A DNA stretch of 64,000 bases from Climacium dendroides (taxonomy: Eukaryota > Streptophyta > Bryopsida > Hypnales > Climaciaceae). The DNA lies in contig CATNNA010000004.1 in the NCBI GenBank assembly GCA_950106755.1, forward strand, positions 682,001 through 746,000. Reading direction: 5' to 3'. This document shows positions 34,602 through 45,743 of the stretch, piece after piece. Under the pieces are notes generated by a model that was not told the origin of the DNA, searched no databases, and saw only the letters and a program-made list of their open reading frames with translations. A program made the translations under genes and the position numbers. Positions within the stretch are counted from its first letter, which is position 1, and each line of letters begins with the position of its first letter.

Positions 34602-37317
34602 AATAGTCAAGCTTATAGTCTAAGCTAAATCCATCTTTTTAAATTGAACCGTAGAAAAAAATTATATTTTAAATAGTTCAAACTATGAATTTCATATCAT
34701 TGTAAGAAATTCCAATTTGTTTCATGAAGAATTGAAATTGTTATAATGTTTTATGTAAAAAATTAACATAAATAAATAAAAATAGAAAAAACAATCTAAA
34801 TATCTTGAAATTTTTTCAAGAACTACAAGGAGAAAGAATGATTAGTATGAAAAAATTTCAATTGAATGTCTTATTTTTTATATCCAAAACAATAACAACA
34901 AAGATCTTGAAGTCAAATTTATCCTTTTATTTAATAAGTAGAAAGAACTTTGATAGTTTTTGCTAGTAGATGAATGTATTTTCTATTTTTTCTGTTTTTT
35001 TTCAATATTTTTTGTAGAAAAATCAAATTATAGTGATTTTTTAAAGCTAAAATTAATAAAAAGTTTATATCAATTAAAATGTATATTAAAATGACCTATA
35101 ATTTTTACCATAAATAAAAAAAGGATGAGAAACACAAATATGTAAATTATTTATAAATTAAATTAAAATTAAAATCAAATATGAATAGAAAGCACTTTAC
35201 ATGGTGTTATTTGGATTTTAACACATGGAACCTACCCTTGAAATAATTCTCTCAATTTTTGACATATTTCAAAATTTCAAATTAGAGTACAAGTAGAACT
35301 TATGAAGCTTTATTTTCTTAGTTTAAAATAAATTCGAAAAATGGATATTCCAAAAGTTGCAATCAAGGTTGCATCCACTTTTTAGATGCGCAAACATGTA
35401 AGGATTAACTTGCAGTTCGTTTTCAGTGTTTTCAACAAAATACAAGCAGTGGGCGTCCCGCGCCTGAACCCCAACGTCCGCGCCCTTCACTTTCAAAAAC
35501 AAAATCAATGGGGAATCCCACTTCTCAACTCCACCGTTCGCGCCTAGCGTCCACACCCAGACATCCCGAAAAGCAAAGCAGTGGCTTCTAACTCCCGACG
35601 TCCACGCCTCAACGTATGCGCCCTACAGTTCGCGGCTCAACGTCCACGCCCAACACTCTCGAACAGGAGTCCTCAACTCTTCCATAGTATTGTGTTCTGA
35701 AGTGTGCTCTGCATTGTGATTCCCAAAATCCATTTGACTTTAGCAATAAATTCTATGTTCGTGCTCCTACTGTTCAATGTCTTGACACCGTAAATGCACG
35801 TGATTTTAGAATTAATTTCGTCACATGTATGCAGGATTCAAAGCAATTGCTACTTGCACCACTTTCCTAATTCTGAGGGCTTGGAAGAAGCTACAAACTT
35901 CTAGCCCTTTCCTCCCTCCAATAGCGTCTCCGCTTGGTCGTCCCCGCCTTGTGACTGACGTCCCCGCCCTTTCTTTCAAGTCCCCGCCCTTTAGTGTCCA
36001 CGCCCCAGCGTCAATTTTTGAACATGTGATCCAGGACTGCATAAGAGAGGGAGGCAAGTCTTGAACGGCACAACCCATTAAAATAGAAACCTTCATTCTT
36101 GAACTGTAGAAACCCTAAACCCTAAACCCTAAACTCCAAACCTGAAATTGTAGAACCTTGTAAAGTAAGAAGTGTACTTAGGAATTTTGTTTTTTTGGAG
36201 GTACTTAAATCAGAAATCAAGTGCCTCACATAGTTATTTTTTTCCTCATTCCATTTTCAAAAATGGAAAGTTTTGAAGAGAAATTTTTATTACCTATAAC
36301 ACTTGGAATGAAGGTAGTGTAATGTGTATAATGTAGTTAATATTAGTTTACATGGTAACTATGTTGTATTTTTTAAAAGAAAATGGACAAAGCATTGTGG
36401 AGTAACAAATCTTCAACTGAAGGTACTTTCACAAAGAAGGATTTCTCGGAGTAAGTTGCAAAACATCTCCTCAATAATCCTTTATTTTCCAATTGAACAA
36501 TTATGCATATCAATTACTATGAAGAAGTTATCATGTTATTTGTACCGATATTTATAAATTGTAAAAATCAATTTTCCATACTAGTATACTATAAGCATTG
36601 TTCTATTTTTTGATCCTAGAGTGTAAACCATTGCCAACGCATACACGATCACATATAGATATAATGTATGCTCTCTATGACTCCATGCTATGCTAAAGGT
36701 CATGTTCTCATGTGGATTTGTAGCGTTTTTTGAATGTCATTTTTTATTTGGTACATTTCATATTACTAGTGTTTTTTTTATTTACAATTTCAACATGATG
36801 ACCGTGTTTTGTGCTTCTATGGTGTTATTTTTTCCTTTCTTGGTTGAGTAGAATACTTGGCATAGAATTTATAAAATGCCAAGATTGCACATCTTTATTT
36901 ATTATCAGCTGGAATTGTAACATGGTACTACTAGCATATATAACAAAAAAATTAGTTTCAATATAGGCCATTGATTTCATGGTTTAGGATGTATAGGTGC
37001 ATGGCAAAATCAAAGGCATAAGTTTTATATCCAAGATGGCCCAACTATGAAGATTGCTTGATCGACTTTATGGAAAATCATAGGGTATGAAAAATATGCC
37101 TCCAATACTTTTTCATGTAAAAATACAAGTTCTCCGAAATACAATAATGAAAAGAAATAGTCCCACATGAAATGTGGGACTTAACTTAGATATAGTTGTA
37201 TACCTTAAATTAAAAGGAGTGATCTCTACAAGTACAATTATTTGTTGAACCATAGAATGACCTCGAGATTTCTTTAGCTTCAAGAAGTTTACTCTACATT
37301 GAATAAAATGCAGGGTT
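34602..37317. other. Gene-free AT-rich stretch with motif clusters
   Basis: 34602-35400 is AT-rich without a gene. 35440-35660 and 35935-36012 hold clusters of the CGTCCNCGCCC motif. A telomere-like tract (CCCTAAA units) lies at 36110-36133. 36140-37300 is AT-rich and I see nothing else. Confidence 0.6.
35440..36012 (+). repeat. Cluster of dispersed CGTCCNCGCCC motifs
   Basis: At least nine near matches (e.g. AACGTCCGCGCCC, GACGTCCACGCC, AACGTCCACGCCC, GACGTCCCCGCCC, GTGTCCACGCCC) at irregular spacing in otherwise AT-rich DNA. The same motif clusters at 55150-55285 and 56400-56735. Confidence 0.75.
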
Positions 37318-37714
37318 GCACGGACGCTGGGATGCCCGGACGTCCAACGTCCGCGTCCACGGGTTTTCGGGCGTCCGGGGACATAGAAATTTCGGACTCG
37401 CGTCCGTCCAGTGGACGGGCGGTCGGCCGGTTCAGTGAGCCGACCGAGCGGTCGGACAGCGACGACGGGGCAGACGGGGCCGACCGACCGGACGGACGCG
37501 GACCACGGGGCGGTAGGGGTCGACCGCGCGGACGGACGGGTCGGACGGGTCGGACGGGGCCGACCGATCTGTCGGTTGATCGGGCCCGTCCGACCGATCG
37601 GCGGTCTGATCGGACGGCCAATCGGACGGACCCGACGGGGCGCCCCATCGGCCGTCCGCCAGGGCGGACGGCTGAGATTGGACGGACGGGATGGCCGTCC
37701 GCCTCATACAAAAG
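37318..37714 (+). promoter_or_regulatory. CGGAC-rich tract and TATA-like box before kinase 2
   Basis: The tract opens with GGACGCTGGGATGCCCGGAC and continues with CGGACGGGTCGGACGGGGCC-type units to about 37700. ATACAAAAG at 37706 is TATA-like, 180 bp before the ATG at 37886. Confidence 0.6.
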
Positions 37715-37885
37715 AGGCGGTCGGGCCATCCGCCTCTCACTTTTACCTTCCCCCTTGCTTGCAAGAGAGAGCGGAGAAGCTTAGTGCCTTTGGGTCCTAT
37801 TGCCTCCTCTCCTTGGGAGGATATAGGTGAAATCTTGGGGGGACCCTTGTCATTTTTTTTCTCGAATCGTGCGACATTCATCAAG

Positions 37886-39382
37886 ATGCCAAGGGCGAAG
37901 AAGAAAACGAAGTTTGGGGAGGAATCTACTAAGGCCGACATCATGGACAACCCCTCGCACACTTGTACCGCATTTTTGAGAAAATGCATTGTTGAATTCT
38001 ATGAGAGAGAAACTACCATGTCTCTTGATTCTAAGTATGTTCGTTATCAAGAGGAGGGCATTGAGAAGTTCAAAGGCGATATAAAGGACATAATGCATGA
38101 AGCATTGCGGGTGGGAGGGTGGTATGAAGAAATGGAAAAGAAGGATTTCACTAGTTGGTTGGACAAACGAGCGCATGATGCACTATGGAATGCGAAAGGG
38201 ACCGTCGAAAAATTTGGTAAGGTTCATCGCATTGATGATGAAGCCTTCACGCACGTGATTACAAAAGTAGACATGTTCATGAGTCGGATGAGACCATTTG
38301 CTTCAAGACGAAATAGAGGTGGATTTATGAGTTGGTGGACAACTCACGAAGGGCGAGTCAACATGCGAGTTGTATTTCGCCATTTAATAGCGCTCCCGGG
38401 AACCGCAAGGGTGATTCCACAAGATAATATTGTCCTACGCGGAGGCTATGCCACAATTCGTAGGGTGTGAATCGAAGGGTGCCCTGAACTTCAACCACAT
38501 TGGGAATTTGCAGCAAAAATCTCTCTCCAAGAGGGTCGACGACCTGAGCTTGCAAAGATGGAACACCAAACTGAATCGATGGCGGTGCGGATTCCGCACG
38601 ATGGAGTCATACGCTTCGTTGCAGTCTACACAAATCGGAACGAAGGCTATTCATTGTGGTGGAATGGTGGTACTTTGCGTGAAATGTTGAGAATGGATAA
38701 CGATTATCCAAACAATATTGCCATACGCATTATGTGTGACCCCAAAATTAGCGACGAGGAGGTCATTCGTGCTCATCGTCTAAAGCGATGGAGAGCAAAG
38801 CGTACGGAGCTTGCTTGGGCACTGCTGCATATTATGAATGCGGTACATGGTGCTGGACACCTTCACAACGACATTTCTCCAGACAACATCATGTTCCATT
38901 TCCCGGAAGACGAGTCGCAGGTTTTCATTGGAATTTGCGATTGGGGGATGACCACGACTAGTACAGAGCCCATGAAGTCATTGTATACATTCACATCAAC
39001 AAGTGATCGGGACGAAGTTCTGAGGAGGAGGTGGTGGATCGATCCAAAGATTACATACGTACATCGAAGAGATGCAGATGTGGAGAACATACCCGTACTT
39101 ACCATTAAGTCCGAAGAATTTGCTATTGGTCAAATAGCGAAGAGAATCAATAGTACATGTATGTCAGGGACATACTACGGTTTGCAAGGTCGTGGAAGCA
39201 AAAAACATGTGTTGTACTCGCATCACGACTTAGCACAAGTCTTTCAAGTGTATTTGGGGAGACTTTGCGAAGATGGTCCCGATGGTCATAGTAGTTTGGC
39301 GCAAGTGATTTCGCGATTTACTTCTTCGTTTCATTGGCCTATACCGGATGAACACTTCCGCCACTTTGGAGTTGTAGTTTAA
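37886..39382 (+). pseudogene. Atypical protein kinase, one in-frame TGA
   Basis: 498 codons from ATG 37886 to TAA 39380. The N-terminus (about 90 residues, Lys-rich start then EFYERETTMSLDSKYVRY) differs from the 28-kb kinase and lacks the KLWP module. From about residue 100 the two align: HDALWNA, GGYATIRRV (186), WEFAAKIS (208), HNDISPDNIMFHF (327; Ser where HRDLKP has Lys), CDWGM (352), then a C-terminal lobe ending SFHWPIPDEHFRHFG. TGA at 38468 sits where the 28-kb copy has CGA (Arg, RRVRIEG), a single C-to-T change. Apart from this it is whole, so a recent loss or a strain or assembly difference is possible. Substrate unknown. Confidence 0.72.
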
Positions 39383-41064
39383 GTCTTTAATGATATTAAT
39401 ATATCATATATAAGTAATTAACTATAGCCTATAGGTGTTTATAGTATGCACTATTCATAGAGGCAAAGACATATACTAAGTTACATGTCAATTATATAGT
39501 AGTATAGTATATACGAATGATATACCTCAGTTTCATCACCAATGAGTGGATTGATTGTGAATGCTGTTTTATAGCAAGGTGCATCTTAGCATTTGTAATC
39601 AATGAGCATGTTTTAATTCACAATGATTTTGGAGAACTTGGAAGTCTTTACGCCATTTGTCATCGTATGTTTGGATGGAAAATTGGAAATCTAGAAATCA
39701 TTATATGAAATAATTTGCAATTCTTTATTCGTTGAATTTTTAATTGATGATTGTTGATTCTATGATTCATTGATTGTTAGCTTGACAAGTCCTTGTCTTC
39801 ATTTCTGTGGTATAGTAAATGTGATTGAAGATGTTCATTATAATAATGTCAATGACAATATAAAAAATGGTAAGCGTTTACTTACCTCTATGTCTCTTAA
39901 TTCATATGACGATGGAGGGCAACTAAAGGACCGAGGGAAACATCGTGTATGAATGTATGATTGTATGTGAGTGCCTAATTGTGAGTTCAAGGTTCACTTC
40001 TAAAGGACTTAGGGTCCCTTCGAGGGTTTAGGGGTTATTAGGTAGGTACTTACAACTTGAAATTTTGTCGTGATTTGTTGAAACTTTTTCTGAAGATGGA
40101 AAAATTGATAAGCTTATTAAGCTATATGGGATAATGGAGACCTCATTTTCTCCACAATCAGTGACCGGGAATAGAAGTTATGACCTAAATTGCTCAAAAC
40201 AAGGGAGTGAAGGGACGGGGGGGAGTGTAGGCACTACTGCACTAGGTAGTAGCCTAGTAGGTTATAGTAGGTAGGAAAATAATTGTAACTTGTTTTAATT
40301 TTTAATTTTTTACTTGTACATTATATTCTTGCCTATCCAATATCCAGAGAGCTCGAATTCATTTCATCAATGAATTTCAACAACATGATATCTTGTTGTT
40401 TTTACTCTTCTAGTGTTAAAATACCTGAAGAAGAATAAGTCTTGAATTGTTGTCGTGAAGGTCCAATACTTAAAATAGCATTTGGGAAGTACAACATCAA
40501 AGTTAATTACATAATGAAATTTCTTTTGGTGCATACCAAATTACCAATTACCAAAAGGTGTTCAGTTTTTCGACAAAGGTTTTATAAAAATGATTTGGTC
40601 ACACCATTTTGACTCAAAAAACAACCGTACATTTACAATTCTATATACAAGCACGTAACTTTCATGGTTTTCAGTATGCATTCATTACAAATGACCAAAA
40701 TACGTAACTTCCGATGTTCAAATACATTACACCACATCATTCACATACTCAACACTTGCAACAATTAACCATTCATATTGGAGTGATAGTATGGAACTCT
40801 ACTTACTCTACAAGGTAAAAAGCAAATAATTTTATTATATTATAAAATAGTCTTATAGCCTGTACCACTTTCGTTTTGGGGGCTAAAACAAGTTTTTCAT
40901 ACATCTCACGTGTTCGAATATACTTGCATTCCTACAACTATTGCATTATTTCCAAATGGCAAATGACAAATTGACAATGCATTACACTTGAAAACCACAC
41001 TAAAAAACAAAGCCCATAACTACATAATGGCACCTTATATTTTTCTACAAAATAACACTATACT
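39383..41064. other. AT-rich, gene-free stretch
   Basis: No gene, RNA or clear repeat found. A small direct-repeat patch of TAGTAG/TAGGTA lies near 40235-40275. Confidence 0.55.
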
Positions 41065-42261
41065 TCATTCAGAATCATAACTACTTTCATGATTTTGACT
41101 TTGAGGCGTAGAACCGGAGCCACCATATGGCCCATATCCGCTTGATTGTCGCCCTTGTCCATAATTTTCGTAATAAGGACCTCCAAAAGTTGGAGGTGGA
41201 ACTGAAGCATATTCATGTGAGCCTCCAGTCCCTCCATGGCTTGAACCAGTGTAGTAAGAACTTCCATGAGGCCCATACAAATCATGTCCTCCTGTTCTCG
41301 GATAATTTCGCGAGCCACCTTGTTCCGAACCACCATAGTCTGTATAACTGGTGTTTCCATGAGGTCCCCTTGTTCCTGGGCAGTATTGAGGGCCGCCATG
41401 TGAAAGACCACCGTAGTCCGTATAGGTTGTAGTTCTATAGCCTCCTTCTACGTTTGGACCACCATCTCGAGGGTTGTTCCTATAGTGTGAACTACTTCCT
41501 CTATGTCGCGAGCCATGTACATCATGTTCACGACGAAGTGAAGTGTGATATCCACGAGGTCGGCCTTGATCCTCAACACTCCTCCTCAATGCTTCCCGCA
41601 TTTGATTCTCGTATTCTATGTCTTCGCGTTCTTCTCGGCGTTCATGCCTCTCCGGAGGTGGAGGTGGAGGTGGCAACTGTTCAGCTGGTTCTTCATCATC
41701 GTCAGCATCACTGTCCTCTACATCCCGCATAGGCCAACTTGGGCACCCAAATTGACCTCGGTTCGACCAAGCCGGCATGCAATCACTTTCGCCACGCCAG
41801 TTAGTGAACACCACAGCTGAGTGACACGTCATCTTCGTCTCTTTATTCATCCCTATAACTGTACGCCAGTCAACGTCTTTCTGGAGTACAATCTCCACCC
41901 AAACCATTGCCATGGTAGAATAGTTCATGATGGTAGGCTTCGAGGGACCTAGATTTGAAGCTGCCCAAATTTCTTCGTATCTCTCTACAAAGTGTCTACT
42001 CGTACACGTCTTCATAGGGCCTTCCCACCGTCTCACTTGCTTCTCCAAACTGTCATTTGCTGGCCACAGTTTGGCTATGTGTGATATGGTCACATATTTC
42101 TTGCACATTGTACAAGTCCACACTTTGTTGGACTCGTACTCCCACCCCTCCTTTGCCACATTAAATTCATCGAAGTAAACATCCCAATCTAGTTCTTGTG
42201 GTTTCCCCTTCGAACTTTTCTTCGAAGAACCGGAAAGAAACGGAATTCCTTTGCGAGGCAT
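41065..42261 (-). CDS. KLWP-module protein with GYS-rich prion-like tail
   Basis: 398 codons from ATG 42261 to TGA 41065, with no internal stop. Residues 1-230 match the N-terminus of the 28-kb kinase chimera: CTMCKKYVTISHIAKLWP, WEGPMKTC, NYSTMAMVWVEIVLQKDVDW, CMPAWSNRGQFG, an acidic run, a Pro run and RREHDVH. From that joint on the kinase is replaced by about 150 residues rich in Gly, Tyr, Ser, His, Pro and Asn (e.g. YTDYGG twice, HGGTGGSHEY, GQGRQSSGYGPYGG), a FUS-like low-complexity tail that could drive condensation (inference). The two CxxC Cys may bind metal with later His/Cys. It is the only intact KLWP-module gene here. Function unknown. Confidence 0.7.
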   Translation of the reverse strand: MPRKGIPFLSGSSKKSSKGKPQELDWDVYFDEFNVAKEGWEYESNKVWTCTMCKKYVTISHIAKLWPANDSLEKQVRRWEGPMKTCTSRHFVERYEEIWAASNLGPSKPTIMNYSTMAMVWVEIVLQKDVDWRTVIGMNKETKMTCHSAVVFTNWRGESDCMPAWSNRGQFGCPSWPMRDVEDSDADDDEEPAEQLPPPPPPPERHERREEREDIEYENQMREALRRSVEDQGRPRGYHTSLRREHDVHGSRHRGSSSHYRNNPRDGGPNVEGGYRTTTYTDYGGLSHGGPQYCPGTRGPHGNTSYTDYGGSEQGGSRNYPRTGGHDLYGPHGSSYYTGSSHGGTGGSHEYASVPPPTFGGPYYENYGQGRQSSGYGPYGGSGSTPQSQNHESSYDSE

Positions 42262-42357
42262 AGTACCCTTCTTTATAAATTACCTCAACGTTAGAATGAT
42301 TAATGAGTATTGTGTATTGATTTCACATTATAATAATTAGTGAATAGTGGATACCAT

Positions 42358-42485
42358 TCATTCATTCACAATTGTTCACACACCAAGGCGGAAGGGGCGC
42401 ACAGAGACCAATAGCCGCTGGATCACCCACTCCGCAAGGGAAACAATTGTGTGGAATGAGCCATCCGCTCCGCTTTTTATACCGA
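42358..42485 (-). promoter_or_regulatory. Proximal promoter and 5' leader, paralogue of the 28.9-kb one
   Basis: TATAAAAAG on the minus strand at about 42473-42481, 214 bp before the ATG. CCCACTCCGCAAGGGAAACA (42427 on) and TTCATTCACAATTGTTCACAC (about 42360) repeat the arrangement of 28858-28985. Confidence 0.6.
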
Positions 42486-42935
42486 CCGACGAGGCGGACG
42501 TCGCTGTCGGCTTCAGGGTCGAATGGCAAGATCGGACGGACAGCGTGAATCCGCATCTCCCATCCCACGGTCAATAGAGACGGACGGACGGCCGAGTCGG
42601 ACGGCCGCACCGACCGCTTGGCCGTCGGCCCGATCGATCGGCCGTCGGGCGGACGGACGGCCGAGTCGGACGGCCGCACCGACCGCTTGGCCATCGGCCC
42701 GATCGATCGGCCGTCGGGCGGACGGACGGACTTCGTCTGCCCCGACCGATCGGCCGTCGGCACGACCGATCTGCCGTCGGGCGAACGGACGGACTTCGTC
42801 TGCCCCGACCGATCGGTTGTCGGCCCGACCGATAGGCCGTCGGCCCGTCCGCTCAGCAGACGGGTCGTTGCTTTCGCCGACCGCTTGGTCGGCGCACTGT
42901 CCGCCGAGCGGACGGCCAGGCAGCCCACGACCTGT
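42486..42935. repeat. CGGAC-rich tract with 69-bp tandem unit
   Basis: CCGACCGATCGGCCGTCGG-type units; GCCGAGTCGGACGGCCGCAC begins at 42591 and again at 42660 (69-bp period). It lies directly beyond the TATA-like box of the GYS-tail gene. Confidence 0.85.
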
Positions 42936-44839
42936 GGATTCTCCAAAATTAGTTATTTGTGAGTGGAGAATCCAAAGGAGTGAGCTGGCAGCCTGTTAGA
43001 CCATTAGTTCGTCATGAACTTCAGGTAAGGACATGAAAACTTTGAAAACTGAAGGCGGGAATTTTGCCTCTTTAATGTGAAACTTGAAAAATAACTCCAT
43101 GCCCTAAACCCTAAAACCCTAAACCCTATACCCTATACCCTAAAAACCATGAATCCTACCCGTAATTCTGATGACTACTCACTTTTAGAATTTCAATATT
43201 TGCAATTGACTCATTCTTACATCTTATAAGTACTTTGAGTACAAACTATAAATGTACATAGAGGGAGAGAGACTAAATTTTCATTTTTTCATGGTGAATT
43301 TTAAAAATATGTAATTGAAGAAAAGTGAAGTTTGTAGTCATTTTCTAATGCATGTAATCATAAAATAATGATTCTTTGTGATTTGTAAAATACTGAAATA
43401 CTTAAAATCTGAACTGTAAACTTCAGAACTCGTAAAAGCTTGTTTCTAAAAGAGTAAAAGTATTGCTTTCAGTAGTCAAAACTTTAGTAAACTCAAAAAA
43501 AAACAAGTATGAAAAGTTATAAAAAAAGACATTGCAACTTGCAAACACTCAATACAGGACTCTAAAATAATATGAGTATTTTTTAAAATCACCCTTCAAT
43601 TGTGAATAAAATCCAACAAAAACTAAGAAAGTATGATTATACAAAGTTACAAACTATGGTAAAATACTCATTCAATCACTTTTCACTATAGTTAAATATA
43701 GAATGACCTTATTTCATCTCCAACTCCAATTCCATTTCATAAAATTGCATGTAAACAATTAAACAAACTGTCCTTTAAAGTTACAAATCTCAATGCAATA
43801 ATGTATTAAATAATTCGGTTTCTGTTTATAGGTCATATTTAGGTATTTATGTGAAGTCAACTTGAGGGATTAGAGTTAGAGCCCCTTGAAGTTGTTGTTA
43901 GTAATTTAACAAAAGAATAATATTCTAAATCTTGTATATTTTTGCTTCTATTCTTTGTGTACATATTGGTTTATTGGTTACCTCCATTTCATCAAATTGG
44001 TCATTGAAGGTTTGCACTCTCTAGAGTCCAGAATCATTTTGGATAAAACATCTTCATTTAGATGAAACATCTTCCTAGTCACTTAGTTCATCATTCCAAA
44101 TATAAAATTGGGAGCCTTTTGACATTGAAATGTACCTAAAATACAATGAAAATTCTAAATTTTTTCTAATTTCTAATGGATCTAGGTGACTGCAAGAAAC
44201 ATTTGATAATTTTGTTGTGCTTCGTCCAACACTCACGATTTTGTTGTAGAATACTTTCAAAATTTATAAATACCTTATTAATAAATCTTGAGTCATGTAG
44301 ATCTAAAATGCAGAATTCCTGGCCAACAAACAAATCAACATGCAAGGTGAGATAGTAAATAGTATACTAGTATAGGTGTTTCTTCATTCATTTGAGCTTT
44401 CCGGCTTGGATTAAATATTTTGCGGAACAATTTGGTTGGAGGTTTCAAATTACAAAGAATACAAATGTACTTATGTAGGATTGTAGGGATTTCACACAGA
44501 CTCACAGAGCTTTCTCTGCTACATGGAACCTTGTTTTCATTTAAAACCGATTCCATTTATAGTTTGACCATATAAATATATGCATTGTAATTCTATAAAG
44601 AATGGTACATGGTGACATAGCCGACTGGCCGTGAAAAACTGTAGCCCTGAAATCGAAAAATATTTAAGTAATTTACTCTTTGCATTTTCTAGTGGTAGGT
44701 TTCATTCAAGATTCGTTGGCACTTGGCAAGGACTTTAGCTTTATTATTGTTCATTCCCCCCCTTTTCCACAAAGAATGAATAGATCACCCACTTTTGAGA
44801 AATGGGAATTGGTTGTTGGAAGTTGAAACCAAGCCTCAT
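42936..44839. other. AT-rich, gene-free stretch
   Basis: Telomere-like CCCTAAA/CCCTATA tract at 43101-43147. Otherwise AT-rich with no supported gene. Confidence 0.6.
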
Positions 44840-44960
44840 ACCACCGCATGAACTCAAGTGATCGAACCTCAGACCTCAGACCTGAAGACAAGAAATACAG
44901 TAAGTCCCAGTTTCCCGAATGGCAGATGACCTCTTAATCATTTGGGTCACCTTTATGTGG
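44840..44960 (-). repeat. Possible tRNA-derived SINE fragment
   Basis: On the minus strand, TGACCCAAATGATTAAG near 44948-44932 resembles a pol III A box and GAGGTTCGATC near 44866-44856 a B box. Spacing (about 75 bp) is long for a tRNA but usual for a tRNA-derived SINE with a spacer. No matching second copy in the window. Confidence 0.35.
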
Positions 44961-45310
44961 CCGCTGCGGTCGGCCGATCCGCGCGGTCTGATAGTCCGCT
45001 GCGGACCATCGGTCGGCCCCGTCCGGCGTGGTCGGCCCATCCGTGCGGTCCGACAATCCGCTGCGGACCATCGGTCGGCCCCGTCCGGCGCGGTCGGCCC
45101 ATTCGCGCGGTAGGTCAGACTGGACAGTCCGTTGCGAACCATCGGTCGGCCCCGTCCGCTGCGGTCGCTGGTCGGACCGTCGTTAAACCTACGGTAGGCC
45201 CGGTCGACCAGTCCGCGGCCCTTGCTTCTCTTCTCTTTCTCTCGTGGACGGTCCGCTACGGACCTGCGGTCGGCCCATCCACGACCTTCCACGCAGTCGG
45301 AGAGTCTACT
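44961..45310. repeat. GC-rich tract with 62-71 bp tandem unit
   Basis: CCGCTGCGGACCATCGGTCG followed by GCCCCGTCCGGCG(T/C)GGTCGG recurs with starts near 44995, 45057 and 45128. Same base style as the other tracts but no paralogous gene directly downstream; the hAT gene's 3' end lies 430 bp away. Confidence 0.8.
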
Positions 45311-45743
45311 GCATTGCTGCCGTTGTGCCCCCCCGCCATTTCGCCAACCACGATCTTCAATTTTGTAATTTGGTATTTACAGATTTCAGTTTCTATGCAA
45401 GCTTTCTTTCTGAGGTTCATTATTTCTAACGCTTCCCAAGAAATTATCTGATTTATTTGTTTTGTACATGGAGCATGAATAACCAAAATACACACAGTGA
45501 AGACTTCTTCAATTTCCTATTCAACCATTCAACCAAAGATAATGAATAAAAAAGGTTTATTACATTTTTCAAAATAAACACGCAAATTCCTATTATAGAG
45601 CAATGCGTGTCAAATGTCAAACCTCATTTGAGTCATTTCTACTACGTTCATAAAGTCTTCCAAATTCAAATCATAAAGATTTGAAGAACTATCTATGTAA
45701 CGTATTCTAATCTAACCCATTCTAAGAATGTAAGATTCAATTC

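Noticed and set aside
31099..43147. Telomere or chromosome end
   Set aside because: TTTAGGG-like tracts are only 24-47 bp, degenerate and in mixed orientation; they are interstitial.
31308..45451. Arg/Asp/Gly/Pro-rich ORFs inside the GC-rich tracts (e.g. 37299-37784, 42523-42999, 44942-45451)
   Set aside because: CGGAC-type repeats lack stops in several frames on both strands; composition follows the repeat and no domain is visible.
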